Shown piece after piece: positions 44,205 to 52,134 of a DNA stretch of 64,000 nucleotides. This DNA is from Virgisporangium aurantiacum. GTDB lineage: Bacteria > Actinomycetota > Actinomycetes > Mycobacteriales > Micromonosporaceae. The translations under genes and the position numbers were made by a program. Numbering within the stretch: the stretch's first letter is position 1; each line of letters opens with the position of its first letter. The notes beneath the pieces were generated by a model. That model saw only the letters and a program-made list of their open reading frames with translations. It was not told the origin of the DNA and did no database searches. The stretch spans positions 1-64,000 of the forward strand of contig NZ_BOPG01000084.1 in assembly GCF_016863635.1 (NCBI RefSeq), written 5' to 3'.

Positions 44205-45179
44205 TTATGGTTTCAGGGCCAGCTTTCCGACAGTTGCCCGCGCCTCCAGTTCCGCGAGCGCCTTCGGCCCCTGGGCCAGGTCGTAGCCGGTCGGCCGGCC
44301 GGGGCCGAGCACGCCGGCGGCGATGAGCCCGAACAGCTCTCCGAAGATCTGCGGCGCCGCACCGATCAGGACGCCGATGTTCAGGCCGACCACGTGGACC
44401 TGGTGCCGGTAGACGAGGTCCCAGTTGGTGATCGCGGCTTCGCCGCCGGCCAGGCCGTAGACGACGACCCGGCCGGTGACCCGCTTGGTCGCGGCCAGGC
44501 TGGCGTCGAAGGTGGCGCCACCGACCGACTCCAGCACGAGGTCGACGCCCGCGCCGGCGGTCAGCCGCAGGACCTCGGCGGCGAGGTCGGCTCCGCTTTC
44601 GCGGGAATCGACGACGTGGTCGGCGCCCAGCGCCCGCACCACCTCGTGCTTCTCCGGCGACGCCGCGGCGATCACCGTCGCGCCGTAGTGCTTGGCCATG
44701 GTTACCGCGGCCTGTCCGGTCCCGCCGGCCGCCGCGTGGATCAGCACGGTCTGGCCGGCGGCGATGCCGCCCAGTGGTCTGAGCGCCGCGAGCGCGGTCG
44801 GCCAGTTCACCACCAGGCCCAGCGCCTGCTCGTCGGCCCAGCCCGCCGGAACGGGAACCGCCGCCGCCGCGGGCAGCACCATGTACTCGGCGAACGCGCC
44901 GCCCGCGATCGCGGCACCGACGACATGGTCGCCGGGCTCCGGGCCGGTCACCCCCGCACCGACGGCGACGACCTCGCCGGCGCCCTCGATGCCGGCCAGA
45001 TACGGCGGCTGCGGGCCGCCCGCGAACGTGCCTCGCGACTGGGCGACGTCGACGAAGTTGACCCCGGCCGCGGTGACCCGGACCAGGACCTCGCCCGGGC
45101 CGGGGCTCGGCACCGGTACGTCGGTGACCAGGCCCAGATCCCGCGGGCCGTCGAAGGACCTCTGCTGCAGCGCACGCAT
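44205..45179 (-). CDS. NADPH:quinone oxidoreductase (zinc-independent MDR family)
   Basis: 324 residues from ATG 45179 (MRALQQRSF), with AAGGAG about 10 bases upstream. The GroES-like N-terminus (GEVLVRVTAAGVNFVDV) and NADP-binding AAAGGTGQAAVTMAKHYGATVIAA (AxxGGxG) are present; the structural-zinc cysteines are not, so it is a QorA-like member. Divergent from a TetR regulator with two matching operator-like palindromes in the gap. Confidence 0.9.
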   Translation of the reverse strand: MRALQQRSFDGPRDLGLVTDVPVPSPGPGEVLVRVTAAGVNFVDVAQSRGTFAGGPQPPYLAGIEGAGEVVAVGAGVTGPEPGDHVVGAAIAGGAFAEYMVLPAAAAVPVPAGWADEQALGLVVNWPTALAALRPLGGIAAGQTVLIHAAAGGTGQAAVTMAKHYGATVIAAASPEKHEVVRALGADHVVDSRESGADLAAEVLRLTAGAGVDLVLESVGGATFDASLAATKRVTGRVVVYGLAGGEAAITNWDLVYRHQVHVVGLNIGVLIGAAPQIFGELFGLIAAGVLGPGRPTGYDLAQGPKALAELEARATVGKLALKP

Positions 45180-45193
45180 CGTCTCTGTCTCCT

Positions 45194-45215
45194 TTGTTAA
45201 TCGAACGACCAACAA
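45194..45215. promoter_or_regulatory. Putative TetR operator 1 (qor side)
   Basis: TTGTT-N2-TCG-AA-CGA-N2-AACAA dyad. The TCGAACGACCAAC half is repeated inverted (12 of 13 bases) in the second operator on the tetR side. Confidence 0.6.
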
Positions 45216-45252
45216 ACCCTGTCACGGCTCTTCGCCGCCGGTCAAGGTAAAG

Positions 45253-45268
45253 TTGGTCGATCGACAAA
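45253..45268. promoter_or_regulatory. Putative TetR operator 2 (tetR side)
   Basis: TT-G-GTCGATCGAC-A-AA near-perfect palindrome, 15 bases upstream of the tetR ATG. It is the inverted counterpart of the site at 45194-45215. Confidence 0.6.
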
Positions 45269-45283
45269 CAAGTGAGGATCCCG

Positions 45284-45895
45284 ATGGCGACTCGCGGCCG
45301 GCCGCGCACCTTCGACCCGGACATCGCCCTGCGCCAGGCGCTGGACCTGTTCTGGGAGCGCGGCTACGAGGGGACGTCGCTCAACGACCTGGCCCAGGCC
45401 ATGGGAATCGCGTCCGGCAGCATCTACGCCTGCTTCGGCAGCAAGGAAGACCTGTTCCGCAAGGTCATGGCGCTCTACGGCGCGACGTCGGGCGAGCCAC
45501 CGCGGCGCGCGCTCCGCGAACACCCGACCGCCCGCGCCGCGATCCAGGCCATGCTCCGCGCCACCGCCGACCAGATCACCGGCCCGGACACGCCGCACTA
45601 CTGCATGCTGATTCTCGCCGCACCAACCGGCGCCGTGGAAAACCACCCGGTCCGCGAGTTCCTGGCCGACCGCCGCCGCGACATGCACGCCACAATCAAG
45701 GCCCGGCTGACCCAGGCCCGAACCGACGGCGACCTGACCACGTCACCCGACACCCTGGACGCCGTCGCCCGCTACTACACCACCGTGGTGCAGGGCCTGT
45801 CGATCCAAGCCCGTGACGGCGCCACGAGAGCCGATCTGGAAACCGTCATCACCTGTGCAATGGCCGCCTGGGACACCCTCACGTCCGCACCCTGA
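45284..45895 (+). CDS. TetR-family transcriptional regulator
   Basis: 203 residues, ATG 45284 with GAGG 6 bases upstream. DNA-binding domain: GRPRTFDPDIALRQALDLFWERGYEGTSLNDLAQAMGIASGSIYACFGSKEDLF, a strong TetR N-terminus. Divergent from the quinone oxidoreductase gene and flanked by two copies of a TCG/CGA palindrome, so it probably represses both. Its likely inducers are quinone-like or electrophilic compounds; this is inferred from the neighbour. Confidence 0.9.
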   Translation: MATRGRPRTFDPDIALRQALDLFWERGYEGTSLNDLAQAMGIASGSIYACFGSKEDLFRKVMALYGATSGEPPRRALREHPTARAAIQAMLRATADQITGPDTPHYCMLILAAPTGAVENHPVREFLADRRRDMHATIKARLTQARTDGDLTTSPDTLDAVARYYTTVVQGLSIQARDGATRADLETVITCAMAAWDTLTSAP

Positions 45896-45906
45896 CCCAC
45901 GCAGCA

Positions 45907-46024
45907 CTTGAATTTCAGCCCTGCAATTTCAAGCATTCGACGAGAAATTTGCGATCTTGGCTCGCCATCTCCGCCAACTTGAGATCTTGGTCGAGCTTTT
46001 CAAGTTTCCTATGCTCTACTTGAG
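45907..46024. promoter_or_regulatory. Five CTTGA(A/G) half-sites upstream of the fic gene
   Basis: CTTGAA 45907 with TTCAAG 45928, and CTTGAG 45978 with TTCAAG 45999, form two inverted pairs with identical 15-base spacers. A fifth half-site CTTGAG is at 46019, ending 3 bases before the ATG. ACTTGAGATC is a direct 10-bp repeat at 45977 and 46018. The whole gap is AT-rich. Likely an operator for the Fic protein's own winged helix. Confidence 0.6.
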
Positions 46025-46027
46025 ATC

Positions 46028-47203
46028 ATGGACGACGTAACGTTCCAATCGTCACCTGTGGGGTCACTTGTCCGCATCAGTGGATGGGACCCGCGTTACA
46101 ACGAGCCCTACGAATGCTCGGCATATCTGCCCGAACCGCTACCCAGCAAGCTCGAACTGGCCCAGGAGACGTATCACGCGGTGACGGAGGCCGCCGTCGC
46201 TGTCGCCCGCCTTGACCAGGCGGCATTCAGGCTTCCGAACGCCGGGCTGCTGGCCCGCCCGGCGATCCGCCAGGAAGCCGTGAGCACGTCCGCCCTGGAG
46301 GGAACCTACGCCGCCCTCGATGACGTGCTCGAAGCGGACTTCCTCAACCGCGACCAGCTGTCGGCATCGGTGGCCGAGGTCCACAACTATGTCGAGGCAG
46401 CCGAGTTGGCGTTCGAATGGGTCAAGGACAAACCGATCACCGTGGGCCTGCTGGAACACCTCCAGAAGATCCTCGTTCGCGGCACACGCGGCGATTCGCA
46501 TGACTCCGGCCGCATCCGAACGAGTCAGGTCTTCATCGGTGGCAGCGGTGGACGCGTGGGTGATGCGCGGTTCGTTCCGTCGCCACCCGGCGACCAACTC
46601 CGTGCCGGCGTGGACGCATGGGCCGACTGGCTCATGGCCGAAGACACCATTCCCCTCGTCATCAAAATGGCGCTCGGCCACTATCAGTTCGAGACGCTGC
46701 ACCCCTTCAACGACGGCAACGGCCGCCTCGGCCGCCTGGTCTGCGTCCTCCAGTTGGCCCATCGGGGCGAGTTGCGCGTCCCGATCCTGAATCTCTCGCC
46801 CTGGCTGGAAAGCCGTCGACGCGAATATCAAGATCACCTCCTGGCCATCAGTGCCACCGGCGACTTCGAGCCGTGGATCCGGTTCTTCTCAGAGGCAGTC
46901 CGGGCTCAGGCGATTCGCGGCGTTGAGAAAATCGATGCTCTGCACGACTGGCGCGACAGCGCACTCAACCGGTTGCTGGACGCGGGTGTCCGAGGCGTGG
47001 CAGCGCGAATCACCGAGGACCTCATCGGATATCCCCTTATCACCGTGAAGATTGCCGCCGCACGCTTCCACGTCTCCAACCAGGCCGCCAACACGGCGAT
47101 CGGACGACTCATGGAGCTAGGTGTCCTGGAGGAACGGACCGGGAGACGATACGGCCGGGTGTTCGCCGCACGAAGCGTGCTGAACATCATCAACAACCCG
47201 TAG
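46028..47203 (+). CDS. Fic-domain AMP/NMP-transferase with C-terminal winged helix
   Basis: 391 residues. Fic motif HPFNDGNGRLGR at about 225-236 (HxFxDGNGRxxR, catalytic His present). The N-terminal inhibitory motif STSALEG at about 86-92 fits class II (S/T-x3-E-G), so activity is self-inhibited. The C-terminal 80 residues look like a winged helix (ITVKIAAARFHVSNQAANTAIGRLMELGVLEE). No separate antitoxin is needed. Codon usage is somewhat less GC-rich than in neighbours, suggesting transfer. ATG 46028 directly abuts the ACTTGAGATC repeat, with no spaced ribosome binding site, so the message may be leaderless or tightly regulated. Confidence 0.92.
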   Translation: MDDVTFQSSPVGSLVRISGWDPRYNEPYECSAYLPEPLPSKLELAQETYHAVTEAAVAVARLDQAAFRLPNAGLLARPAIRQEAVSTSALEGTYAALDDVLEADFLNRDQLSASVAEVHNYVEAAELAFEWVKDKPITVGLLEHLQKILVRGTRGDSHDSGRIRTSQVFIGGSGGRVGDARFVPSPPGDQLRAGVDAWADWLMAEDTIPLVIKMALGHYQFETLHPFNDGNGRLGRLVCVLQLAHRGELRVPILNLSPWLESRRREYQDHLLAISATGDFEPWIRFFSEAVRAQAIRGVEKIDALHDWRDSALNRLLDAGVRGVAARITEDLIGYPLITVKIAAARFHVSNQAANTAIGRLMELGVLEERTGRRYGRVFAARSVLNIINNP

Positions 47204-47216
47204 CAACGGACAGCGA

Positions 47217-47246
47217 AACGTGGCCTCCGCGATGGGAGGCCACGTT
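47217..47246. terminator. Bidirectional hairpin terminator
   Basis: Perfect 12-bp arms AACGTGGCCTCC / GGAGGCCACGTT with a 6-nt loop, between the convergent fic gene and ABC permease gene. The outer AA/TT suits both directions. Confidence 0.85.
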
Positions 47247-47258
47247 CGTCTGGGACGG

Positions 47259-48110
47259 TTACTTGCGGTTGTAGGCGCGCATTGTCAGGGTCCCGAAGAT
47301 GGCGGTGATCACGACCGAGGCCACCAGGACCCACACCGTCTCGCCGCTGTCCCAGTCGCCGTCCATCATGGCCCGCACGGCGGCCACCAGGTGGGTGATC
47401 GGGTTGACGTCGACGAATGCCTGCAGCCAACCCGGCATCGTGGTGGGTTGCACGAACACGTTGCTCAGGAACGTCAGCGGGAACAGCACCAGCATGCTGA
47501 CTCCCATCACCGACTTCTCGGTGCGCAGGATCAGGCCGAGCAGGGTCCAGATCCACGAGAACGCGAACGAGAACACCACCAGCAGGACGATCCCCGCCAC
47601 CACGCCGGGCAGCCCACCGCCGGGGCGGTAGCCCAGCACCAGCCCGACGCCGGTGATCACGGTCGCCGCCAGGACGTAGCGGAGCAGGTCACCGAAGATC
47701 ATGCCGACCAGGGCGGCCGGTCGCCACACGGGCAGGGTGCGGAAGCGGTCGAAGACGCCCTTCTCGATGTCGGTGTTGAGGCCGACCCCGGTGTACATCG
47801 TGATCATCACGACGCTGGTGACCATGATGCCCGGCAGCAGGTACTGCAGGTACTCCCGCGGCGAACCGGCCAGCGCACCGCCGAAGAGGTACGTGAACAT
47901 CAGCGTCATGATGATCGGGAACGCGGTGACGTCGAACAGCTGCTCGGGGACGTGCTTGATCTTCAGCATCGCCCGCCAGCCGAACGTCACCGATGCCGAC
48001 AGGGCATTGGGACGCTTCGGACGCTGGCCCGGCGCCATCACGGCGGCAAGGCTCTCCGGCGCGGGCTTGTAGTCCCGGCCCGTTTCGATGTCGACGGTCG
48101 CGGTGGTCAT
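47259..48110 (-). CDS. ABC-2 type transporter permease (DrrB-like)
   Basis: 283 residues, six membrane helices, with FPIIMTLMFTYLFGGALAGSPREYLQYLLPGIMV and SVVMITMYTGVGLNTDIEKGVFDRFRTLP as typical DrrB/ABC-2 segments. ATG 48110 overlaps the ATPase stop (ATGA), so they are translationally coupled. Probable exporter of a hydrophobic drug or metabolite. Confidence 0.9.
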   Translation of the reverse strand: MTTATVDIETGRDYKPAPESLAAVMAPGQRPKRPNALSASVTFGWRAMLKIKHVPEQLFDVTAFPIIMTLMFTYLFGGALAGSPREYLQYLLPGIMVTSVVMITMYTGVGLNTDIEKGVFDRFRTLPVWRPAALVGMIFGDLLRYVLAATVITGVGLVLGYRPGGGLPGVVAGIVLLVVFSFAFSWIWTLLGLILRTEKSVMGVSMLVLFPLTFLSNVFVQPTTMPGWLQAFVDVNPITHLVAAVRAMMDGDWDSGETVWVLVASVVITAIFGTLTMRAYNRK

Positions 48111-49078
48111 GCCACGGGCTCCTTCGTAACAGTGTCGGTCAGGGCCATGAAGACCTCGTCGAGGCTCGGCTGGCCGAGGGAGAAGTCGTCGACGACGATG
48201 CCCGCCGCCGCCAGTTCGGACAGGGTGCGCGAGGCCTGCTCGGCCGCACCGGATTCGCTGCCGCCGGTGCCGACCCGCACGGTCAGGCCGAACGCGTCGG
48301 CGTCGCGCTGCACCGGTGCCGCCAGCACCCGGCCGAGCACCCGCTCGGCCTCTTCGCGCCGGCCCGCGTCGCGCAGCCGGACGTGCACGGTGCCCGCGCC
48401 GACCGACGACTTGAGCTGGCCCGGCGTGCCCTCGGCGATCACCTTGCCGTGGTCGATCACCGCGATCCGGCTGGCCAACCGGTCGGCCTCGTCGAGGTAC
48501 TGGGTGGTCAGCAGCACGGTGGTGCCCTGTGCCACCACGGCCCGCACGATCTCCCACACCTGGTTGCGGCTGCGCGGGTCGAGACCGGTGGTGGGCTCGT
48601 CCAGGAACAGCAGGTCCGGCGTGTTGAGAATGCTCGCGGCGATGTCGAGCCGCCGGCGCATGCCGCCGGAGTACGTCTTGACCTGCCGGTTGCCGGCGTC
48701 GGTCAGGCCGAACGCGTCGAGCAACTGGTCGGCCCGGATCCGCGCCGGGCGCTTCCGGTGACCGAGCAGCCGCCCCAGCAGCACCAGGTTCTCCAGACCG
48801 GTGAGATCCTCGTCGACCGACGCGTACTGCCCGGTCAGGCTCACCCGCGCCCGCACCTCGTTGGGCTGCTTCAGCACGTCGTGCCCGAACACGGTGGCCC
48901 GCCCGCCGTCCGGCCGCAGCAGCGTGGCCAGCATCTTCACGGCCGTCGTCTTGCCGGCGCCGTTCGGGCCGAGCACGCCGTACACCGAACCGGCCGGCAC
49001 CCGCAGGTCGAGCCCGTCGACCGCGCGGTTCTTGCCGAACACCTTCACGAGGCCGGTTGCCTCAATGGCCAGATTCAT
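48107..49078 (-). CDS. ABC transporter ATP-binding protein (DrrA-like)
   Basis: 323 residues. Walker A GPNGAGKTT, signature YSGGMRRR, Walker B LLFLDEPTTGLDP and a TTQYLDEAD switch are the DrrA pattern. A C-terminal DUF4162-type domain follows residue about 225. ATG 49078 has GGAGGAA 4 bases upstream. It forms an exporter with the downstream permease. Its start overlaps the upstream flavodoxin-like gene by 17 bases. Confidence 0.92.
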   Translation of the reverse strand: MNLAIEATGLVKVFGKNRAVDGLDLRVPAGSVYGVLGPNGAGKTTAVKMLATLLRPDGGRATVFGHDVLKQPNEVRARVSLTGQYASVDEDLTGLENLVLLGRLLGHRKRPARIRADQLLDAFGLTDAGNRQVKTYSGGMRRRLDIAASILNTPDLLFLDEPTTGLDPRSRNQVWEIVRAVVAQGTTVLLTTQYLDEADRLASRIAVIDHGKVIAEGTPGQLKSSVGAGTVHVRLRDAGRREEAERVLGRVLAAPVQRDADAFGLTVRVGTGGSESGAAEQASRTLSELAAAGIVVDDFSLGQPSLDEVFMALTDTVTKEPVA

Positions 49079-49496
49079 GAGTTCCTCCATTCACCGGGTC
49101 GCGCAGTGCGCGACCCCACCACTCGAGCTGCTCGAACATCGCGGTGGCGGCGGCCGCGTCGAACGCCGCCACCACCACGGTCACGATCACCACGTGAAGC
49201 CCCGCGAACACGGCGCGCAGCGTCTCGACCGCACGGCCGGAACCGACGAACGCGACCGGCTTGGCCCGCCACCCGACGCACCCGGACCCGGCCGCCCGCC
49301 GCAGCAGCGCCTCCGACGCCTCGTCCTCCGGCGTCACCAGCACGAACGCCTCGGCCGCCGCCAGTCGCGCGGCAACCGCGGGGCCCGCGAGGTCGATCAC
49401 GCCGACCTCGAGCCCGGTCCGCCGGCGACCCTGGCCGGCGACCCAGGTGCCCACCGGGCCCTCCTGCGTCACCACCGCCACCCGCAAGCGCTGCAT
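49062..49496 (-). CDS. NAD(P)H-dependent FMN-reductase-like (flavodoxin-fold) protein
   Basis: 144 residues, MQRLRVAVVTQEGPVGTWVAGQ at the N-terminus and a FVLVTPEDEASEALLRRA block as in NADPH-dependent FMN reductases, but the usual S-x-R-x-x-S phosphate loop is missing. It may bind flavin weakly or not at all. Start ATG 49496, or GTG 49502. It overlaps the DrrA-like gene by 17 bases, so it is the first gene of that exporter operon. Family assignment is tentative. Confidence 0.55.
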   Translation of the reverse strand: MQRLRVAVVTQEGPVGTWVAGQGRRRTGLEVGVIDLAGPAVAARLAAAEAFVLVTPEDEASEALLRRAAGSGCVGWRAKPVAFVGSGRAVETLRAVFAGLHVVIVTVVVAAFDAAAATAMFEQLEWWGRALRDPVNGGTHESGH

Positions 49497-49571
49497 CGTC
49501 ACATCCGATGGGCGCTAGATCGCCCGCTAGACGCGATCTCGCGAACCGCGATGGCCTGCGAAACTGGACGC

Positions 49572-50834
49572 GTGACCGCCCCTAGCAACGACGCCGGCCG
49601 GAACTGGGCCGGCAACATCACGTTCCGGGCCGCCCGCCGGCACCGCCCGTCCACGGTCGACGAACTACGCACTGTGATGGCCGACGCCGAACACATTCGC
49701 GCGATCGGCACCGCCCACTCGTTCAACCGCATCGCCGACTCCACCGGCGACCTGGTGTCCGTCGCCGGCCTGCGGCCGTCCATCGCGATCGATGCCAAAG
49801 CGGCGACCGTCACCGTCGGTGGCGCGGTGCGGTACGGCGACCTCGCCAGCCACCTGTACGCCGCCGGATACGCCCTGCACAACCTGGGTTCGCTGCCGCA
49901 CATCTCGATCGCCGGCGCGGTCGCGACCGGCACGCACGGTTCGGGCGACCGCAACGGCAACCTCGCTACCGCCGTCCGGGCGCTCCGGATGGTCACGGCC
50001 GACGGTGATCTGGTGACGCTGCGCCGCGGCGAGGCCGGGTTCGACGGCGCGGTGGTCGCGCTCGGCCTGCTCGGCGTCGTCGTCGACGTGACGCTCGCGA
50101 TCGAGCCCGCGTTCGAGGTGCGCCAGTTCGTCTTCGAACGGCTGCCGTGGTCGCGGCTCGTCGAGAGCTTCGACGAGATCCTCCGGGACGCGTACAGCAC
50201 GAGCCTGTTCACCTCGTGGTCCGGCCCCGTGGTCGACCAGGTGTGGCGCAAGAAGCGCACCGACGAGCCGGCGCCGCCCGGCGGCGACTGGTTCGGGGCG
50301 GTTCCGGCAACCGGGCCGCTGCACCCGATCCGCTCGATGCCGGCCGACAACTGCACCGCGCAACTCGGCGCGCCCGGCCCCTGGCACGAGCGGCTCCCGC
50401 ACTTCCGGCTCGAGTTCACCCCGAGCGCCGGCGACGAGCTCCAGTCGGAGTTCCTCGTTCCGCGCGAGCACGCCGTCGCGGCGCTCACGGCCGTCGACGG
50501 GATCCGCGACCGGATCGCGCCGGTGCTGCAGATCTCCGAGCTCCGCAGCGTCGCGGCCGACGAGCTGTGGCTGAGCCCGAGCTACCGGCGCGAGACGATC
50601 GGCATCCACTTCACCTGGATCCCCGACACCGCCGCGGTGCTCCCGGTGGTGGCGGCCGTCGAGGAGGTGCTCGCGCCGTTCGCGCCGCGGCCGCACTGGG
50701 GCAAGATCTTCACGACGCCGCTCGATGCCGTGGCCGCCCGCTACGAGCGCTGGGACGACTTCCAGCGGCTCGCCGCGACCTACGACCCCGGTGGCAAGCT
50801 GCGGTCACAATATGACGCATGGCAATCCGGCTGA
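49572..50834 (+). CDS. aldO: Alditol (xylitol) oxidase, FAD-dependent
   Basis: 420 residues, closely matching the Streptomyces alditol oxidase in length and motifs. IGTAHSFNRIAD holds the His (about 48) that binds FAD covalently in AldO, SIAGAVATGTHGSG is the FAD-binding loop, and PWHERLPHFRLEFTPSAGDELQSEFLVPREHA is a family-specific block. It oxidises sugar alcohols such as xylitol or sorbitol at C1 with O2, giving H2O2. GTG 49572. Its 3' end overlaps the next gene by 16 bases. Confidence 0.92.
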   Translation: MTAPSNDAGRNWAGNITFRAARRHRPSTVDELRTVMADAEHIRAIGTAHSFNRIADSTGDLVSVAGLRPSIAIDAKAATVTVGGAVRYGDLASHLYAAGYALHNLGSLPHISIAGAVATGTHGSGDRNGNLATAVRALRMVTADGDLVTLRRGEAGFDGAVVALGLLGVVVDVTLAIEPAFEVRQFVFERLPWSRLVESFDEILRDAYSTSLFTSWSGPVVDQVWRKKRTDEPAPPGGDWFGAVPATGPLHPIRSMPADNCTAQLGAPGPWHERLPHFRLEFTPSAGDELQSEFLVPREHAVAALTAVDGIRDRIAPVLQISELRSVAADELWLSPSYRRETIGIHFTWIPDTAAVLPVVAAVEEVLAPFAPRPHWGKIFTTPLDAVAARYERWDDFQRLAATYDPGGKLRSQYDAWQSG

Positions 50835-51322
50835 CCTTCGACGTGATCGGCTCGACCTGCGGCGACCTGCTCCGCTTCGCCGACGCGGTACGCGCCGCGG
50901 GCGCTCAACCCGAGCAACCGCTGGAGCAGAGCTCCGGTCCGAACCGCATCGACGTTCTGGTCCACGACGGGCGCGGCCCGGCCGCCTATCCGTATCCGGG
51001 ACCGCAGGGGCCTCCGAATCTCCCCCCGATGCGCCGGGCGGGCGGGCCGATCCAGCACGGGCCGTTCGTGCCCCCCGGCTTCGGCCATCACAGCGTGCCG
51101 CGATGGGAGCGGGAATCCGGCGCCTTCATCGGGGTCAACTGGGGCACCCGCTCCCGTCACACCGACGTGCGGCTCGAGACCATCGACCGGTGGGCCGCCG
51201 CGCTCGACACGGTGCTGGCATCGGCCGGAGTCGACGAGGCGGTCAAGGCGTCGCTGCGCGACCTGCGCGAGGCCTTCAGCGATCAGGACACGCCACCCGG
51301 ATACCCGGGCGGCGGTTCCTGA
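50819..51322 (+). CDS. Hypothetical protein with Pro/Gly-rich middle
   Basis: 167 residues, no recognised domain. A central proline/glycine-rich stretch (PYPGPQGPPNLPP at about 58-72) and His/Arg-rich segments lie between two folded-looking ends. ATG 50819 lies inside the 3' end of the alditol oxidase gene (16-base overlap), which supports co-translation. No signal or membrane helix. Confidence 0.7.
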   Translation: MAIRLTFDVIGSTCGDLLRFADAVRAAGAQPEQPLEQSSGPNRIDVLVHDGRGPAAYPYPGPQGPPNLPPMRRAGGPIQHGPFVPPGFGHHSVPRWERESGAFIGVNWGTRSRHTDVRLETIDRWAAALDTVLASAGVDEAVKASLRDLREAFSDQDTPPGYPGGGS

Positions 51323-51343
51323 CCATCCACAGTAGATAGTGCA

Positions 51344-52081
51344 CTAAGTTCGGGCCGCCGCCGCCACGGCGGCACCGATGATTCCGGCGTGGTTCTGCAG
51401 GGTCGCGGGAACGATCGGCGTGCGGATGTCGACGTGCGGCAACCACTTGTCGGTCTTCTTGCTCACCCCACCGCCGATCACGATGAGATCGGGCCACAAC
51501 AGGTTCTCCACGTGCGACAAATACCGCTGGACGCGCTCCGCCCAGTCGGCCCAGTCGAGTTCCTCGGTCTCCCGCGCGCGATCGGAGGCCCGCTCCTCGG
51601 CGTCGAACCCGTCGAGTTCGAGGTGCCCGAGTTCGGTGTTGGGCACCAGTGTGCCGTCGACAAACAACGCGCTGCCGATGCCGGTGCCGAACGTCAGCAT
51701 GAGCGTCACCCCGTCCTGGCCGCGCCCGGCGCCGAAGCGCACCTCGGCGAGGCCGGCCGCGTCGGCGTCGTTGAGGAGCGTCACCGGCCCGCCGACCGCC
51801 TCCGACAGGAGGTGTTCCCCCCGCACACCGATCCACGACGGATCGAGGTTCGCCGCGGTGCGCACGTCGCCGTGCAGGATCACGCCGGGAAACGTGATGC
51901 CCCAGTGCTCGGCCGGCCCGACCTCGGCGGCAACCGCGGCGATCGTCTCCACCAGGTTCGTCACGTCGGCCGGACGCGGTGTGTCGAGCCGGTAGCGTTC
52001 ACCGGTCAAGGTTCCCGTCGACACGTCGACCGGCGCGCCCTTGACCCCTGAGCCGCCGACGTCGATTCCCACAGTGGTCAT
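51344..52081 (-). CDS. ppgK: Polyphosphate glucokinase
   Basis: 245 residues of the ROK/hexokinase superfamily: VGIDVGGSGVKGA (phosphate-1), TLLNDADAAGLAEV (catalytic Asp), MLTFGTGIGSALF (phosphate-2) and ELGHLELDG. LNDADAAGL and GTGIGS, with this length, match bacterial polyphosphate--glucose phosphotransferases. It phosphorylates glucose using polyphosphate or ATP, feeding glycolysis and the glycogen genes nearby. Start ATG 52081. Confidence 0.92.
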   Translation of the reverse strand: MTTVGIDVGGSGVKGAPVDVSTGTLTGERYRLDTPRPADVTNLVETIAAVAAEVGPAEHWGITFPGVILHGDVRTAANLDPSWIGVRGEHLLSEAVGGPVTLLNDADAAGLAEVRFGAGRGQDGVTLMLTFGTGIGSALFVDGTLVPNTELGHLELDGFDAEERASDRARETEELDWADWAERVQRYLSHVENLLWPDLIVIGGGVSKKTDKWLPHVDIRTPIVPATLQNHAGIIGAAVAAAART

Positions 52082-52134
52082 GGCTCTACTTCTACCCCGT
52101 CGGCATCCCGTTTACATGGGTGGACACTGAATGG

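Noticed and set aside
45951..45990. GATCTTGG copies here and at 18173 as a dispersed repeat family
   Set aside because: Only 8-10 bp shared and just three copies, one belonging to a terminator stem; not enough to claim a repeat.
48107..49502. DrrAB exporter as part of an antibiotic biosynthetic cluster
   Set aside because: No PKS, NRPS, RiPP or terpene genes in the window; DrrAB-like pairs are common in ordinary chromosomal regions.
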